From NCBI GenBank assembly GCA_002317355.1, contig DCJC01000065.1:39933-82680 (forward strand): a stretch of DNA of 42,748 nucleotides, given 5' to 3'. Of this stretch, positions 35,047-42,748 are shown one piece after another; within the stretch, counting starts at the first letter, position 1, and each line of letters opens with the position of its first letter. Made by a program: the position numbers and the translations under genes. Below the pieces are notes generated by a model. The model saw nothing but the letters and a program-made list of their open reading frames with translations, was not told the DNA's origin and searched no databases. This DNA comes from Prevotellaceae bacterium UBA1710 (GTDB lineage Bacteria > Bacteroidota > Bacteroidia > Bacteroidales > Bacteroidaceae).

Positions 35047-35085
35047 TAACTATAGCGATAGGATAGCAAGATCACTTTTTAGGTT

Positions 35086-36318
35086 CTATCTTCTTGGAGC
35101 TATATAATCGTCTGGATTAAACTTGCTCATATCAAAGTATGGAGTTTTGCCTTTCTCCATTGTCTTTTCCGTAACATTACCTTCCATGCTACATTTTTCT
35201 TTATCATAATCTGTGTAGTCATCCCCTTCTTTAGAAGGATGAATAGAAATATTATTCCTCAAAACATGCCCATAACCTGGAACATCAACATTTTCTTCTG
35301 CCGATTTACGACAAACCATACTATAGTTGCGAGGATTAGCAATAGAAATATTGTCTTCAAACAATAGACCTCCAAGATGATGATTAGCATAAATGCCTTT
35401 ATTCTTATTCTTATAAGCAATACAACGTCTTACCACATGACAAGGCACCTCCTCTACCCTACGCACCATCTTCGAATTTGTCTTCATTCCAAAACCTCCT
35501 GCCTTGAAGCCTGTTCCATCTCCTGCACGAGTAAAAGTTCCAGGACGATATCCGTTATAGAAAGCTATACAATCCTCAATAACGACAGGTGCAAGACAAT
35601 TGATCAAGTCAAAGCCATCATCACTATTCCACCAAGCACGACAACCACGGAAAACATTACCCGTGTATTTTGCGGAATTGAGGTGAGCACCAAAGCCATC
35701 TACATTACCACCATATCCGCGATCTGAGACAGAATCATAGTTGTTATAGGCATCACAATTAAGTATCAAATTGTCACTTCCTGCTATCATATAAATGCCA
35801 ATAGCCATTCCATCGTGAAACGAGCAATCATCTATTACACAATGATTTGCATGAGCAAATCGAATACACTCACTTTGAGTATGCCCTTCGAAAGTCACTT
35901 GTACTCCGACTATCTCCAACTGACGAAATACAAGATAGTCGGCACTAAGAAGAAATGCCACTACACGACGATGATCTGGTCGAACGGCACTCATATCAAA
36001 TACGGCTCTTTCACTCTTATATCCAGAGAAGACAATTGGTGCATCTTCCCTACCCGAACGAGTGAAATGACATATAATATTATATCGCTTATCACGAGGA
36101 TCTGGAAACGATTCTGAAACATGATAAATTCCTTGTCGGAAATAAACGGTATCTCCAGCTTGAGCAACCGATGCTGCATGATTTATAGTAGCAAATGGAT
36201 GTGCTTTATTACCTTTATATTCATCAGAGCCGTTGGGAGCAACAAAGTATGTTCGAGCACTCAAATCAAGAGTGCATAAAAAACATAAAAGCAATATGAA
36301 AAGTAGATTTCTTCTCAC
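35086..36318 (-). CDS. Secreted right-handed beta-helix protein, pectate-lyase family 9-like
   Basis: The 410-residue protein has a signal peptide (MRRNLLFILLLCFLCTLDLSA) and a parallel beta-helix. It matches what I know of PL9 enzymes: YFVAPNGSDEYKG and PFATINHAA at the N-terminus, GNVDGFGAHL and WWNSDDGFDL (calcium-site aspartates), and GTGFKAGGFGM, which carries the lysine equivalent to the catalytic one. PL9 lyases cleave polygalacturonan or rhamnogalacturonan by beta-elimination at the surface or in the periplasm. No other glycan-use gene lies nearby. It has a good promoter and is divergent from mutS2. Exact substrate is uncertain. Confidence 0.85.
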   Translation of the reverse strand: MRRNLLFILLLCFLCTLDLSARTYFVAPNGSDEYKGNKAHPFATINHAASVAQAGDTVYFRQGIYHVSESFPDPRDKRYNIICHFTRSGREDAPIVFSGYKSERAVFDMSAVRPDHRRVVAFLLSADYLVFRQLEIVGVQVTFEGHTQSECIRFAHANHCVIDDCSFHDGMAIGIYMIAGSDNLILNCDAYNNYDSVSDRGYGGNVDGFGAHLNSAKYTGNVFRGCRAWWNSDDGFDLINCLAPVVIEDCIAFYNGYRPGTFTRAGDGTGFKAGGFGMKTNSKMVRRVEEVPCHVVRRCIAYKNKNKGIYANHHLGGLLFEDNISIANPRNYSMVCRKSAEENVDVPGYGHVLRNNISIHPSKEGDDYTDYDKEKCSMEGNVTEKTMEKGKTPYFDMSKFNPDDYIAPRR

Positions 36319-36351
36319 TATGAAATACGTGTTAATGGTTGATTATGTGTG

Positions 36352-36382
36352 CAAAGATAGTCTATTTCGTTCATGAAACAAA
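36352..36382 (-). promoter_or_regulatory. Promoter of the PL9-like gene
   Basis: The complement of CAAAGATA (36352-36359) is a -7 box. CAAA at 36379-36382 is -33 TTTG, spacer 19 nt. Confidence 0.7.
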
Positions 36383-36420
36383 ATATTTTCGCAGAAATCA
36401 TTAGTTTTTATTCATTCAAG

Positions 36421-36451
36421 TTGGATATTCGTTTCTTTTTGAGTAACTTTG
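36421..36451 (+). promoter_or_regulatory. mutS2 promoter
   Basis: TTG (36421-36423) and TAACTTTG (36444-36451) are 20 nt apart. The -7 box covers the most upstream possible start codon (TTG 36449), which rules that start out and supports the TTG at 36485. Confidence 0.75.
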
Positions 36452-36484
36452 TACACATTATTAATAAATAAAGCAATTAAAATC

Positions 36485-39085
36485 TTGATATACCCACAGA
36501 ACTTCGAACAGAAAATAGGATTTACAGAGATTAGAACTCTACTTAACGAGCGATGCCAGTCGTCACTCGGAAGAGAACAGGTAACAGAAATGCACTTCAC
36601 GGACAATGCAGGAGAAATAAGCGAATGGCTTAGTCAGATTCGCGATCTTCGCAAGATGAAAGAGGAGCGCGATGATCTTCCATTGCAATATTTCTATGAC
36701 ATGCGTGATAGTATTGCCCGTATGCGACTTGAAGGCACTCACATGGAGGAAGAAGAACTGTTTAATCTGAAGAAATCTCTCGATACTATTGATGCTCTAA
36801 TCAAGATAGTTCGCAATGACAATATTGAGGAAACGGAAGGCGATGAACCTTTGACACCAAAAGAGGCATTGGGATATGGAAAATCATATCCTGCACTCTA
36901 TCGTATGGCAGATGGTGTGGCTACCTTTCCTGAGATTGTAAGGCTGATAGACAGAACGTTAGATAAATTCGGTAAGGTACGTGATTCTGCCTCTCCTACC
37001 CTTCAACGCATTCGTCGTGAACTTGCTCAGACAGAGGGAAGTATATCTCGTATTCTCGGTGGAATATTGCGTTCAGCTCAGGCTGAAGGACTTGTGGAAA
37101 AGGATGCTGCTCCTGCTTTGCGAGATGGCAGATTGGTAATTCCTGTAGCTCCAGGTCTTAAGAGAAAGATTCGTGGTATCGTGCACGATGAGAGTGCATC
37201 TGGTAGAACAGTCTATATTGAGCCAGCAGAAGTTGTGGAGGCAAATAACAAGGTGCGTGAACTTGAGAACGATGAACGTCGTGAGGTTATTCGCATTCTT
37301 AAGGAAATTGCAGGTGAGATTCGTCCTTGGTGGAAGGAGATGCTCGATTCATACACTTTCCTTGCCAAAATGGATTTTGTGAATGCTAAAGTTTCGCTTG
37401 CAGAATATCTCAAAGCCATTGAGCCTCAGATAAAAACGAAGCCAATGGTGGATATGATTGAAGCACGTCATCCACTCCTTCAACTCTCTCTTCAGAAGCA
37501 GAATAAGAAGGTTGTTCCATTGGAAATAAAGCTCACAAGTGAGAAGAGAATACTTATCATTTCTGGTCCTAATGCTGGTGGTAAGTCGGTGTGTCTGAAG
37601 ACAACTGGCTTGATTCAATACATGCTGCAAAGTGGTCTTTCTGTACCAGTTAGCGAAAGAAGTACACTCGGAGTTTTCTCTGATATCATGATTGATATTG
37701 GTGACGAGCAAACTATTGAGAATGACCTATCTACGTATTCTTCACATCTTCTCAACATGAAGAATATGATACGTCAGGCAGGTCGCCATACTTTGATTTT
37801 GATAGATGAGTTTGGTACTGGTACCGAACCAGGAATTGGTGGTGCTATTGCGGAAGCCGTTCTTGAGAAGTTCTGCGAACATGGTGCCTTTGGAGTTATC
37901 ACCACACACTATCAGAATCTGAAGCATTTCGCTGATTCTCACGAAGGTATAGCTAATGGTGCGATGCTTTATGATAGACACGAAATGAAGGCTTTGTTCC
38001 AGTTGCAGATTGGTCGTCCAGGCTCCTCATTTGCCATTGAGATAGCCCGTAAAATAGGTCTTCCAGAGGATGTCATCAAGGCCGCTTCTGATATTGTCGG
38101 ACAAGATTATATCCAGAGCGATAAATATCTTCAGGATATCGTTCGCGATAAGCGCTATTGGGAATCAAAGCGTCAGGCAGTACACCAGCGCGAGAAAGAT
38201 ATTGAGAAGACTATCGCCAAATACGAAACTGGTCTTACAGAGGTAGAGCAAGAGCGAAAGGCTATTCTTCGTCATGCAAAGGAACAGGCTCAGGAGATTA
38301 TTCGTGAGGCAAATAAGCGTATCGAGAATACCATCCGTGAGATTCGTGAGGCTCAGGCAGAAAAAGAGGCTACACGCAAGCTACGCGAGGATATTAAGGC
38401 ATTCGAAGCTGAGGTTAGCGAGTTTGATTCTACTGCCAATGATGAAGCTATAGCAAAGAAAATTGCTCAGATTCAGGCAAGACGAGAAAGAAAGGCTCAG
38501 AAGAAAAAAGATGCAGCTAATGCTCCTCAGGCTTCTTCAAACAATAATGCTATAGTTGAAACCAAGACTGAAAGTAAGGCTTCTACAAAGAAATTTGTAG
38601 AAGGTGATTCTGTACGAATCAAAGGAACTAAGTCTGTCGGAAAGATTGAGACTATTGAAGGCAATGGCAAGATGGCAACAGTTATCTTTGGCGACATGAG
38701 GACAAAGATGAGGACTGAGCGTCTGGAACATGCTGATGCTCCTGCACCTTCTACCGATAACTCAACTAATAAGCATGCTAATCTGCTAAATGTTTCTCTT
38801 GAGAAGACAACACGCGAGACAATTGATAATCGTCGTTCCAATTTCCGACAGGAGATTGATGTAAGAGGCATGAGAGGTGATGAAGCAATGAATGCTGTTC
38901 AGTATTTCATAGACGATGCCATTCTTGTTGGAGTCACTCAAGTTCGTATCCTTCACGGCAAAGGCAATGGTATCTTGCGTCAGCTAATAAGACAATATCT
39001 CAACACCGTTCCTAACGTTCTCTCAGCAAGAGATGAACATGTGCAGTTTGGTGGTGCTGGTATCACAGTCGTAGAACTGGAATAA
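36485..39085 (+). CDS. mutS2: MutS2 family protein (Smr-domain)
   Basis: MutS2 acts on recombination intermediates or collided ribosomes, not in mismatch repair. I place the start at TTG 36485 (MIYPQNFEQKIGF, 866 residues) because the promoter covers any earlier one and MutS2 proteins begin this way. The core ATPase has Walker A SGPNAGGKSVC near 360 and Walker B TLILIDEFGTGTEP near 435. A long charged coiled coil spans about 560-680. The KOW-like segment GDSVRIKGTKSVGKIETIEG follows near 705-725. The C-terminal Smr nuclease domain (EIDVRGMRGDEA, RILHGKGNGILR) has the expected HGKG motif. It is co-directional with a 285-residue unknown gene 37 nt downstream. Confidence 0.95.
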   Translation: MIYPQNFEQKIGFTEIRTLLNERCQSSLGREQVTEMHFTDNAGEISEWLSQIRDLRKMKEERDDLPLQYFYDMRDSIARMRLEGTHMEEEELFNLKKSLDTIDALIKIVRNDNIEETEGDEPLTPKEALGYGKSYPALYRMADGVATFPEIVRLIDRTLDKFGKVRDSASPTLQRIRRELAQTEGSISRILGGILRSAQAEGLVEKDAAPALRDGRLVIPVAPGLKRKIRGIVHDESASGRTVYIEPAEVVEANNKVRELENDERREVIRILKEIAGEIRPWWKEMLDSYTFLAKMDFVNAKVSLAEYLKAIEPQIKTKPMVDMIEARHPLLQLSLQKQNKKVVPLEIKLTSEKRILIISGPNAGGKSVCLKTTGLIQYMLQSGLSVPVSERSTLGVFSDIMIDIGDEQTIENDLSTYSSHLLNMKNMIRQAGRHTLILIDEFGTGTEPGIGGAIAEAVLEKFCEHGAFGVITTHYQNLKHFADSHEGIANGAMLYDRHEMKALFQLQIGRPGSSFAIEIARKIGLPEDVIKAASDIVGQDYIQSDKYLQDIVRDKRYWESKRQAVHQREKDIEKTIAKYETGLTEVEQERKAILRHAKEQAQEIIREANKRIENTIREIREAQAEKEATRKLREDIKAFEAEVSEFDSTANDEAIAKKIAQIQARRERKAQKKKDAANAPQASSNNNAIVETKTESKASTKKFVEGDSVRIKGTKSVGKIETIEGNGKMATVIFGDMRTKMRTERLEHADAPAPSTDNSTNKHANLLNVSLEKTTRETIDNRRSNFRQEIDVRGMRGDEAMNAVQYFIDDAILVGVTQVRILHGKGNGILRQLIRQYLNTVPNVLSARDEHVQFGGAGITVVELE

Positions 39086-39122
39086 AATCCGTGGGCTCTC
39101 CCCCACCCTAAAATAGAAAAAT

Positions 39123-39980
39123 ATGCGAACATTCCGTTTCTTGAATCCTAATCACGAGTGGAAGCACGTTGGCAGAAAGCACTTGCATCCATATTATCTA
39201 AAGATGCCTCACAAGCATCTCTATTGTCCAACAAGGGTTGAGAGTTTTATCGACTATGTGGACTTTGATATCTACCAGAAAATTCGTGAGGATTTTCTCA
39301 ATGGACATTTTTGCTATCTCGCAAACAATGATGAGTATGCCTATATGCTTCTCTTCGACCTTATGAATGGTTATCCTGACGATGCACTTGAGAGGGATTT
39401 CGAGAAATTGGACGATCAGCTTGGAGTTTTGCGCAGGTTGTCGGAACCGGTTGAGAATTTCTTTCAGGCATATATCAATAATTCCGAATACAAGGGATAT
39501 CTTAAGATGGAGAGAAAAGGACTCATGAAGGAGTTTGTTGACGGCAACGTAAACTCTTTCCGTTTCCCTTATCATGAACTAATAAGATATCAAGCTATTG
39601 ATCGTTCTGTTCTTAAAAGAGAACATCGATGGAGAATGGTAGATACTTCAAAGCCACTTGAAATAGAGAGCGAGGACGAACCTTTCTTCTTTATGAATCC
39701 AGCAGAGGCCATGAGACAAAAGACATGGAATATGTATAGTGTCTCAAATATGTCTTTCAATGACCTTCTGGCTTCTATGGATAATAAAGACTGGAAGGAA
39801 TACATGAATGAGCGCAAGGATTTCCTTTTAGGACATTTCCACGACCTTACATACAAGCCAGCAATTGCATTACATCTCTACTATGATGTTCTTGGCGGAC
39901 AGGAAAAGGCTGAAGGCACAGAAGACCCAAAGCTCGAAAACGAACTTTGGGTCCTCAGACAAATAGGATTAAGGGAGTAG
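39123..39980 (+). CDS. Conserved-looking hypothetical protein, 285 residues
   Basis: I do not recognise this protein. It has no signal peptide or membrane segment and is rich in aromatic and charged residues (MRTFRFLNPNHEWKHVGRKH, HLYCPTRVESFIDYVDFDIY). Several amphipathic helices follow to the end (LENELWVLRQIGLRE). Codon use and strong start context look like a real gene. It lies 37 nt after mutS2 with no terminator between them, so it is probably part of the same transcript. Its stop codon is inside a terminator stem. A TerB-like helical domain is a weak possibility only. Confidence 0.8.
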   Translation: MRTFRFLNPNHEWKHVGRKHLHPYYLKMPHKHLYCPTRVESFIDYVDFDIYQKIREDFLNGHFCYLANNDEYAYMLLFDLMNGYPDDALERDFEKLDDQLGVLRRLSEPVENFFQAYINNSEYKGYLKMERKGLMKEFVDGNVNSFRFPYHELIRYQAIDRSVLKREHRWRMVDTSKPLEIESEDEPFFFMNPAEAMRQKTWNMYSVSNMSFNDLLASMDNKDWKEYMNERKDFLLGHFHDLTYKPAIALHLYYDVLGGQEKAEGTEDPKLENELWVLRQIGLRE

Positions 39981-40008
39981 CGAATCGCTACTCCCTTATT
40001 CTTTATAT
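39973..40008 (+). terminator. Terminator of the mutS2 transcript, overlapping the stop codon
   Basis: GGGAGTAGCG (39973-39982) pairs with CGCTACTCCC (39986-39995), followed by TTATTCTTT. The TAG stop (39978-39980) is in the stem. It may also serve trpB on the other strand. Confidence 0.85.
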
Positions 40009-40009
40009 A

Positions 40010-41374
40010 TTACTTCTGGAGTTTTTCAATCTCCTTGAGGTTATCACGAATTTCCTTATCAGAAATTGCATAGTTACGAAGCTCGCCATTTACATAGAGA
40101 TCGTAAGATGGCATATCGATAAGACCATGACCTGAGAGGTTGAAGAGAATAACCTTCTTCTCACCAGACTCCTTACACTTGAGTGCCTCACGGATTGTGG
40201 CAGCAATAGCGTGACAACTCTCCGGTGCAGGAATGATACCCTCTGTACGAGCAAAAAGAGTACCAGCTTCAAATGTCTCAAGCTGTGGGATATCTACACC
40301 ATGCATCATCTTATCCTTGAGCAACTGGCTAACAATCATACCAGCACCATGATAACGAAGACCACCAGCATGGATATTTGCAGGCTTGAAGTTATGGCCA
40401 AGGGTGTACATTGGGAGAAGTGGTGTATAACCAGCCTCGTCACCAAAGTCATACTCGAACTTACCACGAGTGAGCTTTGGACAGCTCTCTGGCTCTGCAG
40501 CAATAAACTCTGTTGTCTTGCCATCCTTGATGTTATGACGCATGAATGGGAAAGCTATACCACCGAAGTTACTTCCACCACCGAAACAACCGATAACGAT
40601 ATCTGGATACTCGCCAGCCATTTCCATCTGCTTTTCAGCCTCAAGACCAATGATAGACTGATGAAGAGCAACGTGATTCAATACAGAACCAAGTGTGTAC
40701 TTACAATTAGGAGTTGTGGTAGCAAGCTCTACCGCCTCTGAAATAGCAGTACCGAGAGAACCTGGGTGTGTAGGATCTGCAGTAAGAATATTCTTACCAG
40801 CACGTGTTGACATTGAAGGAGAACCTGTAACAGCTGCACCGAATGTACGCATGATACTGCTACGATATGGCTTCTGCTGCATTGTAACCTTTACCTGATA
40901 TACTGCAGCTTCAAGTCCATAAACCTTAGCAGCATATGAAAGAGCAGCACCCCACTGTCCAGCACCAGTCTCTGTTGTTACATTTGTTGTACCTTCCTGC
41001 TTAGCGTAATAACACTGAGGAAGAGCAGAGTTGATTTTATGAGAACCAAGTGGGTTCACACTCTCATTCTTGAAATAGATGTGTGCTGGAGTATCAAGAG
41101 CCTCTTCAAGTGCATATGCACGAACAAGTGGAGTACAACGATAGTATCTATACTTCTCCTGAACCTCTTCTGGGATATCAATCCATGCATGCTCTGTATC
41201 GAGCTCCTGGACACAACATTCACGTGGGAAGATGTGTGCGAGGTCATCAACACCTATTGGCTCATGAGTAGCAGGATTAAGAGGAGGAAGTGGCTTGTTA
41301 GGCATATCAGCCTGAATATTGTACCACTGTGTAGGAAGTTCATTCTCTTGAAGGAGGAATTTCTTTTGTTTCAT
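40010..41374 (-). CDS. trpB: Tryptophan synthase beta chain, type 2 (TrpB2)
   Basis: The 454-residue PLP enzyme joins indole and serine to give tryptophan. K113 in PLGSHKINSA is the PLP Schiff-base lysine and GCFGGGSNFGG is the phosphate-binding loop. The long N-terminal segment and overall length above 430 identify the type 2 class, which often acts without a TrpA partner. No trpA or other trp gene is adjacent. It has a clean promoter and its own transcript. A type 1 trpB may exist elsewhere; if so, this copy may salvage indole. Confidence 0.93.
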   Translation of the reverse strand: MKQKKFLLQENELPTQWYNIQADMPNKPLPPLNPATHEPIGVDDLAHIFPRECCVQELDTEHAWIDIPEEVQEKYRYYRCTPLVRAYALEEALDTPAHIYFKNESVNPLGSHKINSALPQCYYAKQEGTTNVTTETGAGQWGAALSYAAKVYGLEAAVYQVKVTMQQKPYRSSIMRTFGAAVTGSPSMSTRAGKNILTADPTHPGSLGTAISEAVELATTTPNCKYTLGSVLNHVALHQSIIGLEAEKQMEMAGEYPDIVIGCFGGGSNFGGIAFPFMRHNIKDGKTTEFIAAEPESCPKLTRGKFEYDFGDEAGYTPLLPMYTLGHNFKPANIHAGGLRYHGAGMIVSQLLKDKMMHGVDIPQLETFEAGTLFARTEGIIPAPESCHAIAATIREALKCKESGEKKVILFNLSGHGLIDMPSYDLYVNGELRNYAISDKEIRDNLKEIEKLQK

Positions 41375-41416
41375 TTTGTATGAGTCTTAATTATATTAGG
41401 TTTATCAAATTTGATG

Positions 41417-41447
41417 CAAATATAATATTAAATTTTGACTTATCAAA
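41417..41447 (-). promoter_or_regulatory. Promoter of trpB2
   Basis: The complement of CAAATATA (41417-41424) is a -7 box and CAAA at 41444-41447 is -33 TTTG, spacer 19 nt. There is no visible attenuator leader. Confidence 0.7.
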
Positions 41448-41452
41448 AGAAA

Positions 41453-41495
41453 AACAAAAAAATCTCCGGAAAAAATTAATATCTTTCCGGAGATT
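41453..41495 (-). terminator. Terminator of the lytic transglycosylase gene
   Basis: AATCTCCGGAAA (41461-41472) pairs perfectly with TTTCCGGAGATT (41484-41495). On the minus strand it is followed by a T run (complement of 41453-41460). It lies about 40 nt after the stop codon. Confidence 0.88.
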
Positions 41496-41534
41496 TAATC
41501 AAAGAGTAAAAAACATTCTAAATGTTGATACATC

Positions 41535-41969
41535 TTATTTGTTGTAAGCAGCCATTACCTTTTGATAATATTTCTGCGTACTCTTTACTGTATAATTTAC
41601 ACCACCATTCCAAATACGAATAGCGCGCTCAATGTCATTTGAAGGGTTGTACTTGCTCATGATTAGTACAAACATCTCTCTACTTTTCTTCACATTGAAA
41701 CGATCTTTCAATGTGTATTTCTTTTTAGATCCCCTACTACGGAGAATCAAATTACAATCCTCTACGAGAATTGGTTTAATCTGCATAGCACCACAGCAAT
41801 TACCACTCTGGGCTTTCGGATTACCTTCACTCTCAACTTGGGTAATAGCCTCCATAAGTGGCTCCCAGTCGAACATCGAATCACCTCCCTCTGATGCACT
41901 TGCCTTTACGGCAACAAAAACGATTAATACTGTAAATACTAAAATCTTTGCAATCCTTGATTCAAACAT
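41535..41969 (-). CDS. Small secreted lytic transglycosylase (SLT type)
   Basis: The 144-residue protein has a signal peptide (ILVFTVLIVFVAVKASA) and one SLT domain. AITQVESEGNPKAQS holds the catalytic E46 of the ES motif, NCCGAMQIKP is the GxMQ block with an unusual Cys-Cys pair, and RAIRIWNGGVNYT is the third block (NGG). These enzymes cut peptidoglycan between MurNAc and GlcNAc to form anhydro ends. At 144 residues it is only the catalytic core, like enzymes that locally open the wall for secretion or conjugation machines. It is next to the rRNA operon, and its promoter and long leader are upstream. Confidence 0.85.
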   Translation of the reverse strand: MFESRIAKILVFTVLIVFVAVKASASEGGDSMFDWEPLMEAITQVESEGNPKAQSGNCCGAMQIKPILVEDCNLILRSRGSKKKYTLKDRFNVKKSREMFVLIMSKYNPSNDIERAIRIWNGGVNYTVKSTQKYYQKVMAAYNK

Positions 41970-41998
41970 AACTTAAGTTTTTCTGGAACTTGAGTTCT

Positions 41999-42104
41999 TG
42001 CAGTGAGCGTCTTCTCGTCAATGGGGAGTTTTGTAGCTATTGCGTTGCCTACACTCTCTTCATGATTCTTTATAAGAAGAATACATGGAGGCAGGCTCAC
42101 TGCA
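41999..42104 (-). ncRNA. Candidate structured leader RNA (three-way junction)
   Basis: TGCAGTGAGC (41999-42008) and GCTCACTGCA (42095-42104) form a perfect 10-bp closing stem. Inside, on the minus strand, a long arm pairs CATG-T-ATTCTT with AAGAAT-CATG, extended by GCCT/AGGC. A second arm pairs CGCAAT with ATTG-CG. The element lies in the roughly 235-nt leader between the -7 box at 42212 and the SLT gene start, so it could control that gene or be a stand-alone RNA. No known riboswitch family is recognised. Confidence 0.4.
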
Positions 42105-42211
42105 CTCTTGACAAATGTAACTATTGTGTAGTGTTACAATTTATCAGGTTCCAATTCATACTATGGTATAAAATATTATCCTACACGCAATCTTATAACC
42201 TTTATCATTTG

Positions 42212-42219
42212 CAAAGATA
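42212..42219 (-). promoter_or_regulatory. -7 box upstream of the SLT leader
   Basis: The complement of CAAAGATA is TATCTTTG, a strong -7 match. No well-placed -33 was found. It would start transcription near 42204. The 575-nt spacer 41970-42544 holds this, the structured leader, a repeat array and the rRNA terminator; no gene is supported. Confidence 0.5.
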
Positions 42220-42375
42220 CAACAAAAAACTGACATTTAGAAACTTTTTAAGACTTTTTAGGGTATAAAAAGAGGTATTTTGATATTGGTCAAAGCACAA
42301 AAACTTACATTTTATAATTTTTTGCATTTTTATACATTAATATTTGTGTTCGTACACAATCTAAATAAATACCAA

Positions 42376-42439
42376 ATATCGAAATTACGAGATATCGAAA
42401 TTTCGAATCTTCGAGGCTTCGATACTTAGATACCTCGAG
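42376..42439. repeat. Eight-unit tandem array of an 8-nt self-complementary motif
   Basis: ATATCGAA, ATTACGAG, ATATCGAA, ATTTCGAA, TCTTCGAG, GCTTCGAT, ACTTAGAT, ACCTCGAG run without gaps. Most units carry TCGA or a one-base variant at the same place. The array folds on itself and lies beyond the rRNA operon terminator. Confidence 0.8.
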
Positions 42440-42492
42440 CCCTCTCGCCCCCGTTCCATTTCCGTCAGGAAAGGGCCTGTGTATAGGCACAC

Positions 42493-42528
42493 AAAAAAAG
42501 AGCCTCACGACTTTCATCATGAAGCTCT
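42493..42528 (-). terminator. Terminator of the rRNA operon
   Basis: On the minus strand AGAGCTTCATGA pairs with TCGTGAGGCTCT (42517-42528 with 42499-42510, two G-U pairs), followed by seven T. It lies about 17 nt after the 5S 3' end. Confidence 0.9.
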
Positions 42529-42544
42529 CTGCATTTTTTGAAAG

Positions 42545-42654
<110 letters not shown>

Positions 42655-42724
42655 ATATTGGGTTGACCTATTGACAAGACGAAACTGCTTGGGTAAAACC
42701 ATACAGTTGAAAGTGTGTGCTTGA

Positions 42725-42748
42725 AAAGAAAGTTTTCGGGCAATTAGT
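42725..42748 (-). rRNA. rrl: 3' end of 23S ribosomal RNA (partial)
   Basis: The last bases read, on the minus strand, ACTAATTGCCCGAAAACTTTC, which fits the 3' end of Bacteroidetes 23S rRNA (the ACTAAT near the terminus). The remainder lies outside the window. 42655-42724 is the 23S-5S spacer, with nothing else recognised. The exact 3' end is a guess. Confidence 0.7.

Larger units (their letters stand above)
34401..35085. other. 685-nt spacer: long leader, promoter and repeat elements
   Basis: No gene is supported here. From left to right it holds the roughly 180-nt untranslated leader of the BspA-like gene (34401-34582), its promoter, an AT-rich stretch, an 11-nt tandem element and a perfect 22-bp palindrome. 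Confidence 0.55.

Noticed and set aside
41990..42268. 92-codon plus-strand frame before the rRNA operon
   Set aside because: It overlaps the structured leader, has biased Cys/Tyr content and no promoter or start context.

Overview
The window looks like chromosomal DNA from a Bacteroidales bacterium, most likely a Prevotella/Segatella relative. Four things point there: Bacteroidetes-type promoters (a TAnnTTTG -7 box with a TTG or TTTG about 19-21 nt upstream) in front of many genes, few Shine-Dalgarno sites, a one-piece hybrid two-component system, and lineage families such as OMP_b-brl TonB-type receptors, BspA-like surface proteins and FtsK next to LolA. I see no CRISPR array, transposase, integrase or prophage. 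Most genes are core metabolism or cell maintenance.

Left part (1-11.5 kb): the tail of an unknown gene with its terminator, an iron alcohol dehydrogenase, a TPR protein, leuB, a membrane LytTR regulator divergent from an outer-membrane receptor (with a candidate small RNA between them), a Sel1-repeat protein, an acyl-CoA synthetase and cytidine deaminase. Middle left (11.5-16.6 kb): a minus-strand cluster of 3'-5' exonuclease, RlmI-type rRNA methyltransferase, TilS and a beta-helix lipoprotein. Divergent from it are ftsK and lolA.

Centre (20.2-28.8 kb): the most unusual gene group. It holds a secreted propeller/Sel1 fusion, a 1319-residue hybrid two-component sensor with no SusC/SusD genes beside it, a small membrane protein with a soluble helical tail, and a lipoprotein that joins a CxxCH haem-attachment motif to a TolB-like propeller. 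The last two overlap and must act together.

Right part (29-42.7 kb): an SDR dehydrogenase, an AEC transporter, a large BspA-like secreted protein followed by a 56-codon gene, a PL9-like beta-helix protein, mutS2 (TTG start), an unknown 285-residue protein, type 2 trpB, a small lytic transglycosylase with a long folded leader, and the end of an rRNA operon (5S and the last bases of 23S, minus strand).

The strongest unexplained signal is in the spacers. Several unrelated palindromic elements have arms built from degenerate short tandem repeats with fixed periods of 7, 7, 8, 9 and 11 nt. Nearly all lie just 3' of a stop codon. One 11-nt array has entered the tilS reading frame, where three units (33 nt) preserve the frame.
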